This document shows, one piece after another, positions 12,797 through 27,374 of a stretch of DNA of 64,000 bases. Position 1 is the first letter of the stretch; each line of letters begins with the position of its first letter. The position numbers and the translations under genes were made by a program. The notes beneath the pieces were generated by a model. That model was not told the origin of the DNA, ran no database searches, and was given only the letters and a program-made list of their open reading frames with translations. The stretch is from Pseudoscleropodium purum (taxonomy: Eukaryota > Streptophyta > Bryopsida > Hypnales > Brachytheciaceae), in contig OZ017795.1 in NCBI GenBank assembly GCA_963969395.1, forward strand, positions 11,036,001-11,100,000. The letters run 5' to 3'.

Positions 12797-15700
12797 TCAA
12801 GGACTCGGAAAGGCATCCCAGCTTTCATAAACACAGGTGTCATTACTGTAATCGGACAGCGTCGTTGCACTACTGAAGCTTTCTGATAAGCCTGAAGTCG
12901 ATTTTCCGTCTGTAAGCACAAAGGCAGTGTCGGGTTGAACAAAATCACCTTCGTCACCCGAATCCTTATCGGCTATTCTGGCATACACAGCCAATTTCTC
13001 TGAAGAAGAATTATGCAAGCGCTGCTGCAAGGAAGCCACTTCCTTGGCATGCCTCCTTTTGGCCTTTTCCAACTCCCTTCGAATATCGTCTGCATCCGCT
13101 TCTGCAAGTGCTGCCGTATGCTGCAATGGTTTTGAAGGAAAACATTACAACCACTAAATGAGCAAGAGTTACCAGTAACCATACTGTACGATAAAAGAAT
13201 GATAACGAAAAATTGAGATTCTTGGAATTTAGTCATGCAATCATAAAACTAACAAAAGGACTCTTTAGCGTACGAAGTTCAAAGGGTAAACAACCAGTCA
13301 CCTTGGCCAAGACAGCAGCTTGCTCTGACTCTTTCAAACGCACAAGAAGCTCCCCAGCGGCGTGTACAGCATCGGCAGTATCATTAAGCTGTGCTTCCAG
13401 CCCCTTGATCTGCTCCTTCAAGCGCGCCTGCTCAACTTTCATGTACGTAATCTGCGTGGCTTGAGCATCGAACCACTGGTTGTCAACAGCGCTAGAGCCG
13501 GATCTCCTGGCATCATTCTTAAATTCAATCACGCCGTCACGAATTTCACGCATGTACGCTAACTGCAGAATGTGCTTCTCTTGTAACTCGGCAAACTGGT
13601 CCAGGATACGAGCATGCCCAGTCATAGCCATCTGAAGAGCTTCATGCATTTCCTGAGTACACCTGAATACATTGAAGGGAACAAGGTCAACGCAACAAAC
13701 TGACGCCCCGACGTCTGGCATAAAACCACGACTTAACCTTAGTTCTATCAATATTCGAAATGGAGTCTCCACGAAGGAAGGAAACCATTGGGATGGAAAC
13801 TTTGACTGCGGTTTTAACTGCTACATCACTGGCACGAACCTACCATGTATGATGTGTTGATCACTTCAAAATTAAGGCTTTCCCCAAGACTGGAATCAAA
13901 ACCACAAAGCTAATATAGCAGAAATTAGATGCAATCAAGGGCGTATATTTCACCTCTTTTCACCCTCAAGCTCCTTCCGCCACTTTTCTGACAACTGCAT
14001 GTGGTGGTCACGTTCTTCTCTCAGTTCGTGGACCATCGAAATCCATTCCTTCTCTCTTTGATCCCATTCCCTCCGCTCTTGTTCCAAGAGGTCGGCTGCA
14101 TGGACATAGACTGTTGACGCTGGACGCTCAGAATCCACGTGTTCAGAAAACGGAGACTCACATGCGGGTGTTACCTCTGGTCCAACAGTTGCAGGCAAGA
14201 GCTTAATGGGGCTGTAAGAGAGTTGACCGCCATGTCCCGGCGACACTGCCTCACAGACGGAAAGGCGCCGCGCAGAAACTAGAGTTCCAGTTTCAAGGTA
14301 CGATTGGACCTGGTTTCGTAGGTGTACAATCTCCTCTTGGAGCTTTTCACGCCCCTCGAGATCACACAAAGCCCTGTAGCGCTGAACCTCATGCCGTAGC
14401 AGTTCTTGCTCGGCTTGGGCCTCGGCTAGCTCTGGGTGGAGGTCGAACTTCTCTTGAAGCATCTGGGAAAGCCGAGAGAAATATCGAACACAAATCAATG
14501 ATGGAGATGGCAGCTCAAGAAAATTCTCAAAGGGTCAAGCATACATGTTGATACTGAGAATCGCTTAACTCATAGAGTCGAGGACTGGTAAAAGACAGCA
14601 CGTAACTAGATTGTTCACCAAAGAAGTCGTCTTCACGGTCTAGAAAATCTCTGAATAATGTCAACAAATGTAGGATACAGGCATTGCTGTGACAACCCGG
14701 AACTCCAGTGTCACATACCTTGAGTTCAAGCTTCAGGGATGATAATTCTTCACTGTAAAATTCATCTGGAGAAAGGACACCATCCAGTAAGCTCTCCAAC
14801 CGTGTAATCTTCTCTTCCCGGCTTTGATGAATGGCACCATTATACTCCCTCTCAAGCTTGTATTGCCGCACCTGTGCGGGAAGTACGTGGTTATGAGACT
14901 GGATCAATATCTGCATACGGACTTTCTCATCTCGCTACAAAATTCTAACGACTACACTTCCTCATTATAATCCTCAAAAGCTCCTACACTAGATTTCCCA
15001 GGTCTCAATGCGAAGGACGCAAGCACTGGAAACTTGAATCAAACTGCGCAATCGCCAATGCCAAATTTAAAAATTGTACCAGACGGCTGAGCTGCTCAAG
15101 ATCCACAGCTTGCTGCTGAATAGTCTCTTCGGCAGCCTTTTCCCTTCTCAAAGCGTCTGCCAAAAGCACCTCCGCACCCTACATACATGGAGGTTATCTC
15201 AGATGGTAACCACACGAGGCTCAGGAAATGCAAAATAGCCCTATGTGGATCTCGGCAAATAACAAAAGGATCCAAGATTCAACGAGATCATAAAATCATG
15301 TACTCATTCCTGCCGTGGTACTCGAGCAATCCCCAAGAACCAGGCTATTCAACCAGCTCACGTGTAATGCAGTCATTTCTTGAAGTACAAAATACTAATG
15401 AAAGCGTTCAAATTATCAAGGAGGAAAGACCTGTACCTGAGGATGCTGTAATTGAGCAGGTGGCGTACAAGGCACAATCTTCCAGTCTTCATGAGTGACT
15501 TCCGGCAGAGGAGATAGCTGTCCTGGTGCAGGCAATCCTGCTGGATTTGCATGGGATGTAAGTTCGGGTACATCACGCTCTGGGGAATTTGGAGACTCAC
15601 CATTTTGGAAAGAAAACCACGCCCCCGAGAACCTGCAACAACTAGCATGAGCAATTTACATCAGAAAGTGAGAAGATAAATGTCGATCTCAATGCATTAC

Positions 15701-18700
15701 TGCAGACCAATCCGCATTATTAGTAACTATCATCACGACCAGCATGCTTAAATGCTTTACCTTCTGGCCGATGACGAATGCCTGGCCGGATTATCAAGGA
15801 TTTCAATGCCACGCGTGAGACTGGCAGCCAGCTGCTCCGTGGAGGATGCAAAAGCCTTGCTGTTGCGAAAGCCTAAAGGTGACTTAGCCAGTCCATACGC
15901 GATATCAACACCGAGTTCTTCCGTCCTGCCCTCCTTTATAGTTGGGGATGAACTGACGGCAGGGGCAACGAGGCTTAGGGTCAATTCTGCAAATTCTGGC
16001 TCATTCGGTAAAGCTTCATGCACAACTCTATTTTGTGCTGGAGCGTCAGGATCGCTCTGACACTCCTTCGATTCTGCATTGTTGATCTCATTCTTCGGCA
16101 TGAGCTCCTGGGTCTCCACATCAACCAGCGACACACACGCAGCAGATGAATCCTCGTCCCTGACATCGTCGTCATCGATCTCATGCTCATGCTCTTCTTC
16201 GATTTCTTTCATTTCGCAAGGACCCATCGTCATGGGTTGACCCAAGCTGAGCCGGAGGAGGTTGTAGCTCCGACGGGCATTCCAGCCACTAGAAAGCCCT
16301 CCAGCGGAACCTTCCAGCTGGCTACTGTTCTCCTTCATTCTCATGAGCTCATCCTGAAGACACACACATGAGAGAATCAATGTGTCAACACCTCGAGGTC
16401 AGAGGAGGCACATAGAACAACCGAGTTGAAAACCACACGGCCGATTTCCGTACTTGTCGTGGAAAACAAGAATCGGAACATTCAAAAGTACTGAATGCTA
16501 CGAGATAAGTGCTTGCAGGGCAAATTGTTACAATAAACCTCCACTGAATGCTCCGGAAAAAACCTTCATCAACAGCAGAGAAGAAAGAAAGTTTTCAACA
16601 TTTAGCTCCACGCATACCTTGAGCTGACGGATCTGTTCGCGCAGAAGATTAACGTCATTACCAGTTTCCTCATTCACGACTGCTTTGTTCTGAATGGCTT
16701 TGGCTCTTTGAGCGAATCGCAAAGTACTCAGTGTCTCAGTCCGGCAACTGTGATTAAAAACCACGACATCGTTGTTAGAACCTCTACTGCCCACACACAT
16801 CGTAATCAACACAGAGAACGACAAAGATCTTCGCATACCTGCTGGCTGGAGAGATAGCACATATCATCGCAAGCTTGGCGTTTCCTCCGAGAGACTCTTG
16901 GAGGAGGAAAGTAAGACGAGAACTCCGGTAAGGGATATGACGATGCTTCCCGGTTTGAGCCACTTCCGCCAAAATGTTGATCACGTTCCTGGGCACAGGC
17001 GAACAGCAGTGTCAGATGGACGGGCAATCAACTCCTGGCGTGCTCCGCCGTTCCAAGTTCTCGGACGCAAGAACGAAGCGTATGTTTCATGCATGAGCTA
17101 AACCAACAGTCGTTGATTTTGAGTGAGTTCTTCACTTTTTATGGCACTCACCCAAGTTGGGATAAGGATTTATTGATGTTGCCAGCCTCCTTCAGACGAT
17201 CTCCAGCGGCTCCGGTCTGCTTTTGTCTTTCAGAGCCTGCCAAGTCCACTAGATTCATCCTACTCGTCCGGACACTGCTCACGCCCTCCGAAACACTCTG
17301 CACGTTTTGGGAAATATTTTTCACAAATTAATAGTGGCATCGAACTTCCAAAAAGTGAGGACAGACGCGGCAGCAGCATGGATAAAACGATTCCTCATTC
17401 CATTACAAGTGGTTCGCAATGCATGGCATCTTGCGAACAAGAAACATTCTCGGAAAGCGCATGCAGATTTGGGTGGGAATCAAAGATCGAGACAATTGAA
17501 ATACCTTGGAGCGAGACTCGATAACAAAAGTGAAAACGCTGTGCGATCTCGAGCTCTCGTTGTTCATAGCGGTGGAGCCAACTCTTCTATTAGCCGAGCC
17601 CTGTACATGCCGAATATCAAGGATGCACAGGAAAATAAGAAGCTGGTCTTTCTGAAGGGTCCTGTTCGAGAGGGAACAATTCCCAAACGAAGTACGCTGC
17701 TCGTTAGACGGAGAAAATGAAGGAATGATTAATTACTTAAACATAGATTAGAAGTGCTAACCTCAGCCAGGAACACAAGGGGAACGAACAAGATCGAAAA
17801 CGTACCCGAACGAGAAGGCTGATAACATCATCCATGTTCGAGACATATTCCTCCGTCAATCCTTCAACGTAAACACCCGTCTTAGTGTCTTCCCTGATCT
17901 GTTCAGGCAGTTCGTGGTTAGATCCGTGATGTGGCCGTGCCACGGCGTTTGGAAATTCAGGAGGAAATATAACAGACGGTAAAAGAACAAACCATGAGAC
18001 TCTTCTGAGAAGGCTCCAGCAGATCGGTAATTTGCTCGTTGTATATCTGACACAACACAGACAGAAAGGGTCAGCGCAGGGAGAAAAACGTCCGGTCACC
18101 CATTTACTGTGTCAATTGGCGCATCGATTGGCCGGATCAATTCGCGCTTGGAGATCAGTACCTCCAGAAAGGAACAGCGGCATTGATATCGCAGCTGCTT
18201 CTCCACGTTGTTTCTCTCTTCCTGTACAAAGACAGCGATTGTTCGACAAATAAGGCAACGCTTGGCTACGACGGGGAACACAAGCAAAATCATACAAATG
18301 GTACCCATAGAGCATCAAGAAAATTGCAAGACATTGTAGCTAATCATCTCAGAATTAAAGTTAAACGTTTAGCATGTCCAACAATTACAAGGTGTGCAAT
18401 ATGAAGTAGCGTTCTCGGGTTCCATCAGCAGCTCCTTTGCCGGGGAGCAATGCTGGGTCTCAAGGAAAGATTCTAATGCAAACAGACCTGACGGATGCGT
18501 TCAAATAGTTGCTCGAAGACACGTGGAGTGATACCGCGCTCCTCGGTTAGCGTGGCTTCTGTGCCGGGACTGGGAAGAAGACCCCACATGGTATGTGTTT
18601 TGCCACTTCCGGTCTGTCTTGCAGGGAAAGGAAGAGAGTAAGTATAGGCCAGGCAAAACGGACAAGATTGAGGAACAAAAATCCGAAACGATAATAATTG

Positions 18701-20313
18701 GGAAAGTCGGTCATCACGAAATAGAATTCGTGGGAAACGTTAGAATCCAAATATGCCAAGAAGAGCACCTGGCCGTAGGCAAATATGGAGCTGTTGAATC
18801 CCGCAAGACAATTTTCCACCATGGGGCGACCCACCATTTCGAAAACAGCTTGCTGAAAGGGACAATCCAAGGCATCAAATATCTATTCAGATGAAACAGA
18901 AAATACGGCGCATGGATGGAAGACAGATAGAAGTAACGAGTTCTTCGAAGCAATTCAGTCAACGAACAAGACGACGCACCTGAGACTCCGTTTCTCCTGC
19001 CACGGAATCGAATGTGAACTGCTGTTCTCCAAGGGACAGAGAGTCGATGGAGAGTTTTTGGACCACACTTGTAGCCTCTTCAGATGCCTCCTTTCGATTC
19101 AGAGGACGTACTCGCACGATCACCTGAAAGAAGCGGTAATACAAGTAAGAAGATGCATCCAAAGAAACGCCTAAATTCGAATCGTAGACTTGCAAAAGTC
19201 TAAATGCAGAGCAAGCTCAGACCTACTGTATTCAACTGCCTAGACAACTCAAACCTACTCGTCACTGATACAATACCTCCCTGAAATCTTCTCACCTTAA
19301 CTCCACTGTCCGGTGGATCCACTGATGGAAGATTCGAGACCACATCAGTCACTCCTCCTGCTGGAACATCCATATTGAGCTTCCTCTTCGAATCATTAGC
19401 CTGGTCCTGTCCTTGGACCTGTGGGCCGGTCTCATGAGCGTCAATGGAAGGTTGCAGATGACGAGCAGGTGATGGCTTGGGAAGCCTGGCCGTCGGGGCA
19501 GGATTGCTGGGTGCAATCACGTCCTTGACTGGAGTTTTCGTCCCTTTCCCAGCCCATGCAGGTTTGGTCCCGGGGGCAAGAGATTGTGCATCCACGATCT
19601 TCATAAAAAAAGGAACAGGCAAATGTGAGTGAACTCCAGCGCTTAAATTTGAGGTTACTAAAGAGCTAAGAAGCACTGAATCTCCTCAGATCGAAAATGA
19701 TGACTTGCTCTAAGGCCACATTCTCACGGATATGAAATTCAGACCAGGTCAAAAGTGAACGTAAAAATTACAATCGCCAGAAAGTGGATAAAAGATGACC
19801 CTTCCGATGGAGGGAGAAGATGATTCGTATTGTATGCGGATGTGGTGAATACGCATCGGAAGCAATGAGGGAGTTCAGATCCCTCAGTGCAGTTTCCACA
19901 TTCAAACCTCTCTAATGACACGGCCTTTGGGGTACAAATAGACCCCGGAAGCCCTCGCATGCACATTCACAACTTGCTAAATGGAGGATGCTCAATCAGA
20001 TGATCCCAGATTCTGAGGATACACGGGAATGCGAAATTCAAGAGTGTGTCTCTCGAGAGTGGAGAGGGTGTCACTCCACATTCAGGCCTGGGGGAGAAAT
20101 CGATGTTCTGAGAGGCGACAATTTCGAAATTCATCAGTTTGTGTTCGGAAAGACACTCACATTCGTGACGGCGTCTGGGGCTACATTCTCAGCGTTGTTG
20201 CGACCTCGGCGTTTCGGTGCCTCCACAACGGTGGAGGCTTTCTGACGTAGACAGAGTCCCAAAGGATCCCTTTCAGCCTCTCGCACCTTCGATCGGCCTC
20301 CGTTCCCCTTCAT
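12797..20313 (-). CDS. Kinesin-12 family motor protein, 19 exons, 1,346 aa
   Basis: Exons (5' to 3'): 20313-20161, 19598-19296, 19123-18980, 18882-18769, 18613-18488, 18221-18162, 18046-17993, 17898-17806, 17600-17505, 17297-17152, 16988-16839, 16747-16618, 16353-15761, 15632-15437, 15178-15080, 14934-14545, 14462-13954, 13662-13302, 13120-12797. All introns are GT-AG, phases match, and 4,041 coding bases divide by three. Residues 1-152 are a basic, proline-rich leader. The motor (about 153-500) opens [12 protein letters not shown] and has P-loop GQTGSGKT (237-244), switch [10 protein letters not shown] (362-370), switch II DLAGSE (399-404) and [29 protein letters not shown] and [18 protein letters not shown] place it in kinesin-12 (PAKRP/POK-like). 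The tail is acidic, then coiled-coil, with [19 protein letters not shown] resembling other kinesin-12 stalks. Family members organise phragmoplast or division-plane microtubules. The ATG is the first in a 51-codon open exon ending in a GTGAGT donor. No lesions seen. Confidence 0.93.
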
Positions 20314-21230
20314 CGCTCCCTCTAGAGCTTTCTCCGCTCCAACACGAATGCCGCTGCTCAGGATCTACAATCTAGGGCAATGGCAGCTAGGGCCACGAAC
20401 ACGCCTCTCCTGCGCAAACGCTCCGCAGAGGTTGTCCTCCGACTGAATTCCGAAGGAAAATGTACCCAAAACCTCGACCAAAATCTCTTGGGCCATCAAC
20501 ATCAAGGCAACATCAACCCGCTCGCCAATTTCAGCAGCTTAAAAGACAATAACTGGATCCCCCTGCCGCACACTGAACCATCCACGCACAAATCTCAACA
20601 GTGAGCCAACATTCCTATCGCTAAGATCGACTGCCAAATTAACCTCTAAACTGCAATACCTTCACATCTGCATCGGCTAGCTCAATGACTAGAATAAACC
20701 CAGACAGCGAACAATCGCATGAACAGGACAATGCCATCAAAACCTATGCCGTATCCAACCAATACCTCAAAAATCTTCGTTCAAACATTAGAATTTCACA
20801 ACCTCTTCAAATCTCTTCAAATTTGCAACCACAGTGACCCAATTCTCGAGGAAATGAATCTGAAGAAATGAATCGGGATACAATTCAACCGCCCTTGCGA
20901 AGAGGAAAGTGAGAGGAATTCCAAGAGAAGAGCAGACAAATGCAGCGAAAAATGCACAGACTTCTCTGGAGGAAGTTGGCTTCATTACTGCACAATGGTC
21001 GCTCAAGCCCCGAGGTGCGATGGACACACCCAACCTCCACGAATCTCCGCATCCCGTGCGGTGGAACTGCGATCGCGGGTTTGGCACCACGGTACATTCA
21101 AACGCTGCTGATGTGAGAGCGGGGTGTCCGGACCGTTGGGGATTCAAATCCTACATACCCGGGTTGATGTCTGGATGTCGAGGGTTACCATGGTCTGACA
21201 AGTGTCTAAATGAGGCGGGTGTCTAGGTAT
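20314..21230 (-). promoter_or_regulatory. Kinesin 5' UTR and promoter region
   Basis: GC-richer DNA immediately upstream of the kinesin start codon, ending where composition drops to AT-rich repeats near 21.23 kb. It contains short open frames on both strands with no protein resemblance. I could not identify a clear TATA box or transcription start. Confidence 0.4.
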
Positions 21231-24200
21231 AGAGCGCCGGCAACGTATTATGATGGTAATTAATTTTATCATTACTGGGGAAAAGTTTAAGGGTGCAGTT
21301 GATTATTAATAGAAGCTTCCCTTGAGTCAATCTGACTGACTGAACTGACTAATTAGTTACTCCAATAGACGTCAGTAACGTACCGGGATGTCGCTTGCCC
21401 GTTAGAGCAGTGTATCTGAACGCATGCAGTAGGCTGTCAATAATTCATTTCTGCAAAACACCACCCGTGTAATTTGCTAATTTAACCCTGAAATAACATT
21501 TCATATCCGGGCTTGGTCAAACTTCTTTCTACGGTAAAACACAAATTTGAAAAGTTTGATATTTTTCAGATGTAGTAGTATAATGGTGGGACGTTAATTC
21601 TGGCCCAAGAAGTCAGCCTAGCAGGCTGGATTTATCTTGGGGAAAAAGGTAGGAATTTTCTATTCTTCATATAATTTTATTTTTTTCAAATTTCAAATTA
21701 ATATTTTGAATCATAGACTTCAAATTAGCTAGGAAAGGTCTAGAATTTATCCTCGGCATGGCTTGAAATAGAAGGCCTTTTCCACTTTTATCCTAAAGAA
21801 CCCTAAAATTACATAGCTTGTTGGACCCACTTCATAGACAAGATTTAGTGTCTTACAATATTTTGTATATATATCTAAAATTTAAATTCATATTTTCATA
21901 ATGAAATATTAGATTGAACTTTATGTGATTCTTTTAAAGAAATTCCTTTATAAACATTTTAGTAACTAGTGTGCATTGTGTTGTTGCCACAGCCAAAATA
22001 AAAATAACAATTTGAAAATTCAATATCTTTTATATTTAGCATAGTACAAGAGCCTTGTTGTGGTGTGAGAGGTTGCATTCTTGATACGAATAGAAAGCTT
22101 TATGCACTAAGGAGTGCGAGAGCTTTGTTCTGTGCCATTTGACCATGTAACAACTTTGTTCTTTTTAAATAAAGATAACTTAATTCAATTTTCTAATTCA
22201 TAAAAAAAATTAATGGCTTTCATGTCATAGGTCCAAATACCACAAACAATGTCCATATACCTCTCTTTGCAGAGAGCTTCTCAATAATACCAAGAATACA
22301 ATGGAAGATTTGCGGTTCCTTATACCTTAATATATCAAACAAACTAAACTAACTAATTAGCTAAGTAACTAATTTAAGCTAAAGATTACAAAAACACTCA
22401 AAATAGTATGAAATTCTTAAGAAAAATAAAAATAAAGGTAACAAACATCATGGCATAATTTATATATTTTCTTGAACTCATACCAAGATAAATTTGATAG
22501 AAAAATTCAAAAGTAGTGTATATTGAGCTTTCAAGACACTATATTCAAAGTGTCACAAAAAGTTTAATTTGAAAATAATTCAAGAAAATTCAAATGTAGT
22601 AAAAAAATAGATTATTAGAGCTATTGTTTCTTAGTTAAGCTTAAAAGCATTTAAAATCTAGAACTATGTGAAAATCTAGGTTTTGAATTTCAAAATGCAT
22701 TTAGGGTTTGCTATGTCACTATAAGAGAAAGGGGTGATTTAAGTGAGTTTTAAAATATAGTTTTAATATATCTTATGTCTAGGAATATACTTTAAAACTT
22801 ACTTAAAACACACCTTTCTAATGTAGTGTGTTCTTTAAAGATTAACTTCCAACAAATGGCATGTCGCCTAATATCTCAAAAGCAAAAGAATTTTAATTTT
22901 GATAAAGTTAGCTTATTACTTTGAAAATGAAAAGAGAATAGTAGCATGTGGCAAAGTGTAGAAAGTATTAGCATATATGCAATTTGTAATGTGTCAAAGG
23001 CTTTTTTAGCATGCCAAAGATTTTTTTGGGACAAAACCATCACTTGTAAATCACTTTTCATCCAATAACACCATAATAGACTAAAAAAATTGATTGTTCT
23101 CACTAGCCTTTTATCCCTAAGCACCCTAACTAGTGTAATAATACAACTTGAAAATTTTAAATTCTAGTAGATTCCTAAAACTCACAAGTTGAAATTGCAA
23201 ACTCTTGGTTTGTATAAGTATGAAATATGTTTATTTGTAAGTAATCCTATTGATAACAAAAGATTCAATTCTACTTTAAAAAGATTGGAGTTGCTAAATT
23301 CAATCACATAATCTTAATCTGATAGAAGATCCATTGCCATTGGTCAAAAGTTGATTGAATTCAAATGAAAATACACCGTTTTATAATGTGTTTGAATTAT
23401 AGGATTGTATATAAATAATATGGTGCTTTATGATATTGTACATTATGGTTTGATTCAATAGGTGAATGCCAAAATAGTTTTTTTGTTTTGTTTTTTTGTT
23501 TTTTTACATAGATTATTGTGTAGGTCTTGTTTATAGGTTTCCAAAACTATATTACATTTAAATTTCCAAGTGAAATTGAGAAAGATATTAGTAACTGAAG
23601 TTAGGAGTCATATTGAATGAAAATTTAGTCAATTTCATCCAAGAGGAACAAGAATAGAAATTTAGATAGGACAGAGAATGTAGAAGTCAGAAGTGAAAGA
23701 AAAAATTCAGTTTGAATTGTAAGTTAGTAGAAAACCATGGATGAAGTTTCAAGTACCAATTAGCAGTCAAACTTCATCCCTTCATAACTTTCACTAGGGA
23801 AGTTCAAATTAGAGTTCTTTATCAATATAGATAGGGTGAACTAGACTCAATAGAAAACCAAATTCAATTATATAAAAATAATAATTCATCTAGAAGAAGC
23901 CTAAAACCCTAGAAGTTGAAATTTATCTAATCAAGAAATTCTAAGACTAGTACTTGGGCATCTATTGTAGAAGTTTAGGAAGTAAAAGACTTCCTAAAGT
24001 AATAAGAGTAGGAAATTTAGAAAGATTCATTGCTTGGAAGGCACAATAAACCGACGTTAGAACATCCATAGGATAGAAAATAAACCAAGAGCTTGGGTGT
24101 GTTTGTTCATTTACCAAAGGTGGGTAAATAAGCACTTACACCTAACTCCTTGCCTTGCTCATTGCTATTTCGGATCTAAAAACCAACAAACAAAAACTTC

Positions 24201-27200
24201 ATCCTACATAATGGTGACTTCAAATGCTTACATTAGCACTAGCCAAAAAATGCATGAAGAGAATGTTCAACATGCCAAAGATAAAGAAACTTATAGTCAA
24301 ATAGTTAAAAATGTTGGTAGTGGTGTATTATCAATTGGTAATATTTCACTTCTACTATTCTAAACATTCAAACACTCCCAAAAATATTTAATTTATGTCT
24401 GAATTTGATCTTCATGTACAATAGTATATCTAAAGAAATTGCACTTGTTCAAGACTCTAAATGAAGATAGACTTAATGTTGATTTCTAATTGATACCATG
24501 TATGCAAAATTAAATCTATAAACTCTTTGTCTTTGCATTTGAATTTTTTTAGTACTTATTTGTTATATTTAGAACTTTGCCACAATATTATTTCTCTTCT
24601 TTATTCTTTCAATCAATTTTCATTTTTTCACTATAATTATTCAATCTAAGGTAATCTTGAAATCAAAAGTTTCAAAACATAATAACTCAATATTGCATGT
24701 GAGTATACAGTCAATGTATAAAATACTATTAATAATTAGTTTCCTAAAAATTATTATTGTAATAATTTTATAACAAAAAATAGAGATAAAATAATAGATC
24801 TAAGAAAAAAAATTAAAGTAGTTGAAATTCCTTCAAAACCTCTAAAGGCCAATAGTCTTTTAAACAGACAATCCAAAATCCAAGTAGGTTCCTATGAAGT
24901 CAATTTTGATCAGATGTTCATGAAATTTTGACACAAAGTGTGAACAAGTATTTCTTTAGTGATAACATTTTTTTTTTAAGATCACAAGCTTGAATAGAAA
25001 TTTATCTTGTCCTAAGACAATTTGGGCATTGTTGGAGCATCTTTGGGGTAGAAATGTTCATCAACTTTTAAAATTAAGCATGTATATAACTAATAAAATA
25101 TGATATACAATTGTCTAATAAAAACAAATTCTACACAAAATAGTGAAATAAAGTTGTTTTCCCAATTAGGTTGCTTTACTTCAAAAAAATTACCTCATGG
25201 ATCAATGCTTGTACACATAAAGGCACATGCAACTTTATGAACCAAGCCTTGAACTAGTGCACTAATCTATGCCATATACATGGCTTTAGATTGAATGCAT
25301 CATTATATAGTAGCAATGAATATTTACATAGTGTCGACTATCAAGAAATTAGTGAAGGGCAATTTGATTTCACTATATTTTTTGTAGTTTTTAAATCACA
25401 TTTTAAAAAGAGTCAAATTTTAGTAGCAATGCTAAGGCAATATCATAAATAAAACATTTTTTTCCTAACTTCAAGCCTTATTATCATGCAATCTATATAG
25501 TCAAAGTTCTTGAAATTTCCCTAGATATTCCAAAATTTTCATAATAGGGATTTTAAATAAAAAATATTCTTTATTTACAAGAAATTATGAAAAAATGATT
25601 AGTGTATTGCCAATTCACTTAACCTTTTTGCATTACAAAGTGATTTAGAGTAAGCTAGACTACATATTTGTTTTTGAATTTTTTTCATGAGTGAATCCAA
25701 CATCATATACTTATGAATTGAATGGAAAAACCTCATTCTCATTCTAAAACAAAAACTTTATTCAAAGAAGGTTCAAAGTCTATTGACCTTATTCATTAAA
25801 AGAAATTTTAGGGCATTAGAAGCCCGTTTTGGGCTTGTTCCCCCATAGCTATTCCGTTCAGCAAGGGGAACAACCCATTGTCAAAAAAAAAAATTCAAAA
25901 TTTTTTGTTTTGGAACATCTCATTTATGAGCACCATTTTGTCTATTTTCTATCTGATCGTAACTTATATGATACTGCACGCTTATAGCAATCTTGCTGTG
26001 ATTGAGTCTTTATTGATCCAATGTTTGACTAGCATCATGTAAAAACATCATATCAAACATGGAAGAAATATATTTGCAATATATTTTTTTCCTTATCCAG
26101 CTTGTAGAATCAGGTGTTCATACACATATCACTTTTACTACTTTTCATGGAAAAGGAGTGAATATGTAATGAAATCAAAGTAGTGTTCACATATGTAACA
26201 CTTAAGCCAATAGTAGTATTTGTGAGAAACAATTGGTACTATGTAAAAGAATTCCTAAAGACTATATTTCAAAGACTATATACCACACATTATAGTATTG
26301 GATTAAGAAAGCATCATATGTCGCTTTTTTTGTCAAAAACACTCCAAGAAGTAGAGGGCCTAACATATGCCCATCCCAAAAACAAGACAAACATGACTTG
26401 TTAGTGAGGATACACCAAGTGTTTACAACCCTCATACATTTGTTATTGCCATCACAAGGAGCATAAAAACAAATAGAACACATAAAAATCAAATACTTCC
26501 ATACGAATACATATTACAACATGATTCAATACCAAAAAAGGAACTTGAGTGCAGTTGGAACGTTGTGAAGATGTAGCCATGATAATAGGGCCTGTTTTCC
26601 AAGCAAAAATCCTTGCAGTGAAAAAATATCATAACTCCTAATCTCCCCTATTCAATAACCTTCTTATTCAGTGTGACTTTACAGTAACCGAAGCTATTAG
26701 TAGCAGTCTGTGACAAGGAACAAGAGGCCAATAACTCCAGGTAGAAAGGTATAAGAGCAACCCAACATACTAAGTGTTGTCATAGCTTTTAAATTGCTAC
26801 GTTTGTTTGACACAGCGTCCAAGTAGCAACAAAAGTTTAAAAGGAATTTTAACAGACACCATTGTAAAATGGGACATGGCCCAGTACTAGCTCAAAATTG
26901 ATGTTTTACAGATGTTATGTTGTTCAAAAAATCCTTGTTTTTGATCCTGTAGTTATTCTGCTAGATGAGCTAGCTATTACAAAATTAAATATTACCTATT
27001 TAGGTACAACTATACAGCCCATATAGAAGTATGTACAAGGTATCTAAATTTGAATGGTTAGGTCCGGTTATCATTGGCTTACATACATATCTACCAATCT
27101 TTTGAAGTAATTCATCCCCCAAGATGGTGGTTTTATATCGAGAATTTGACTATATAAATGATATGTCATCAGTGTCACTTAGTATGTATTTTTGGACAAA

Positions 27201-27347
27201 TATGGAATCTAAAAAAGAATATTATATCAAAGTCATAAATTGCTACTATTTTTTATAAGCTTATGCAAACTATTTTGCAGATACTTGATACTTGGGTATG
27301 AAGTCTTGAAAAAGAAAAAAAGAAAAAAGAAAAATTGGGGGGGATAA

Positions 27348-27374
27348 TGACGTGGTAGGGTCTCGACCACGTCA
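27348..27374. repeat. 9-bp inverted repeat with ACGT core
   Basis: TGACGTGGT, a 9-base loop, then ACCACGTCA. It follows a poly-purine run. TGACGTGG is a classical plant bZIP hybrid C/G-box, but there is no gene nearby. Confidence 0.5.

Noticed and set aside
16772..17720. Plus-strand ORFs of 109 and 137 codons
   Set aside because: Antisense to kinesin exons and introns; no family resemblance.
21130..21160. tRNA T-arm-like GATTCAAATCC
   Set aside because: No matching A-box, acceptor stem or anticodon arm around it.
22876..23124. 82-codon minus-strand ORF in AT-rich DNA
   Set aside because: Composition-driven open frame rich in Leu, Phe and Lys; no domain or neighbouring exons.
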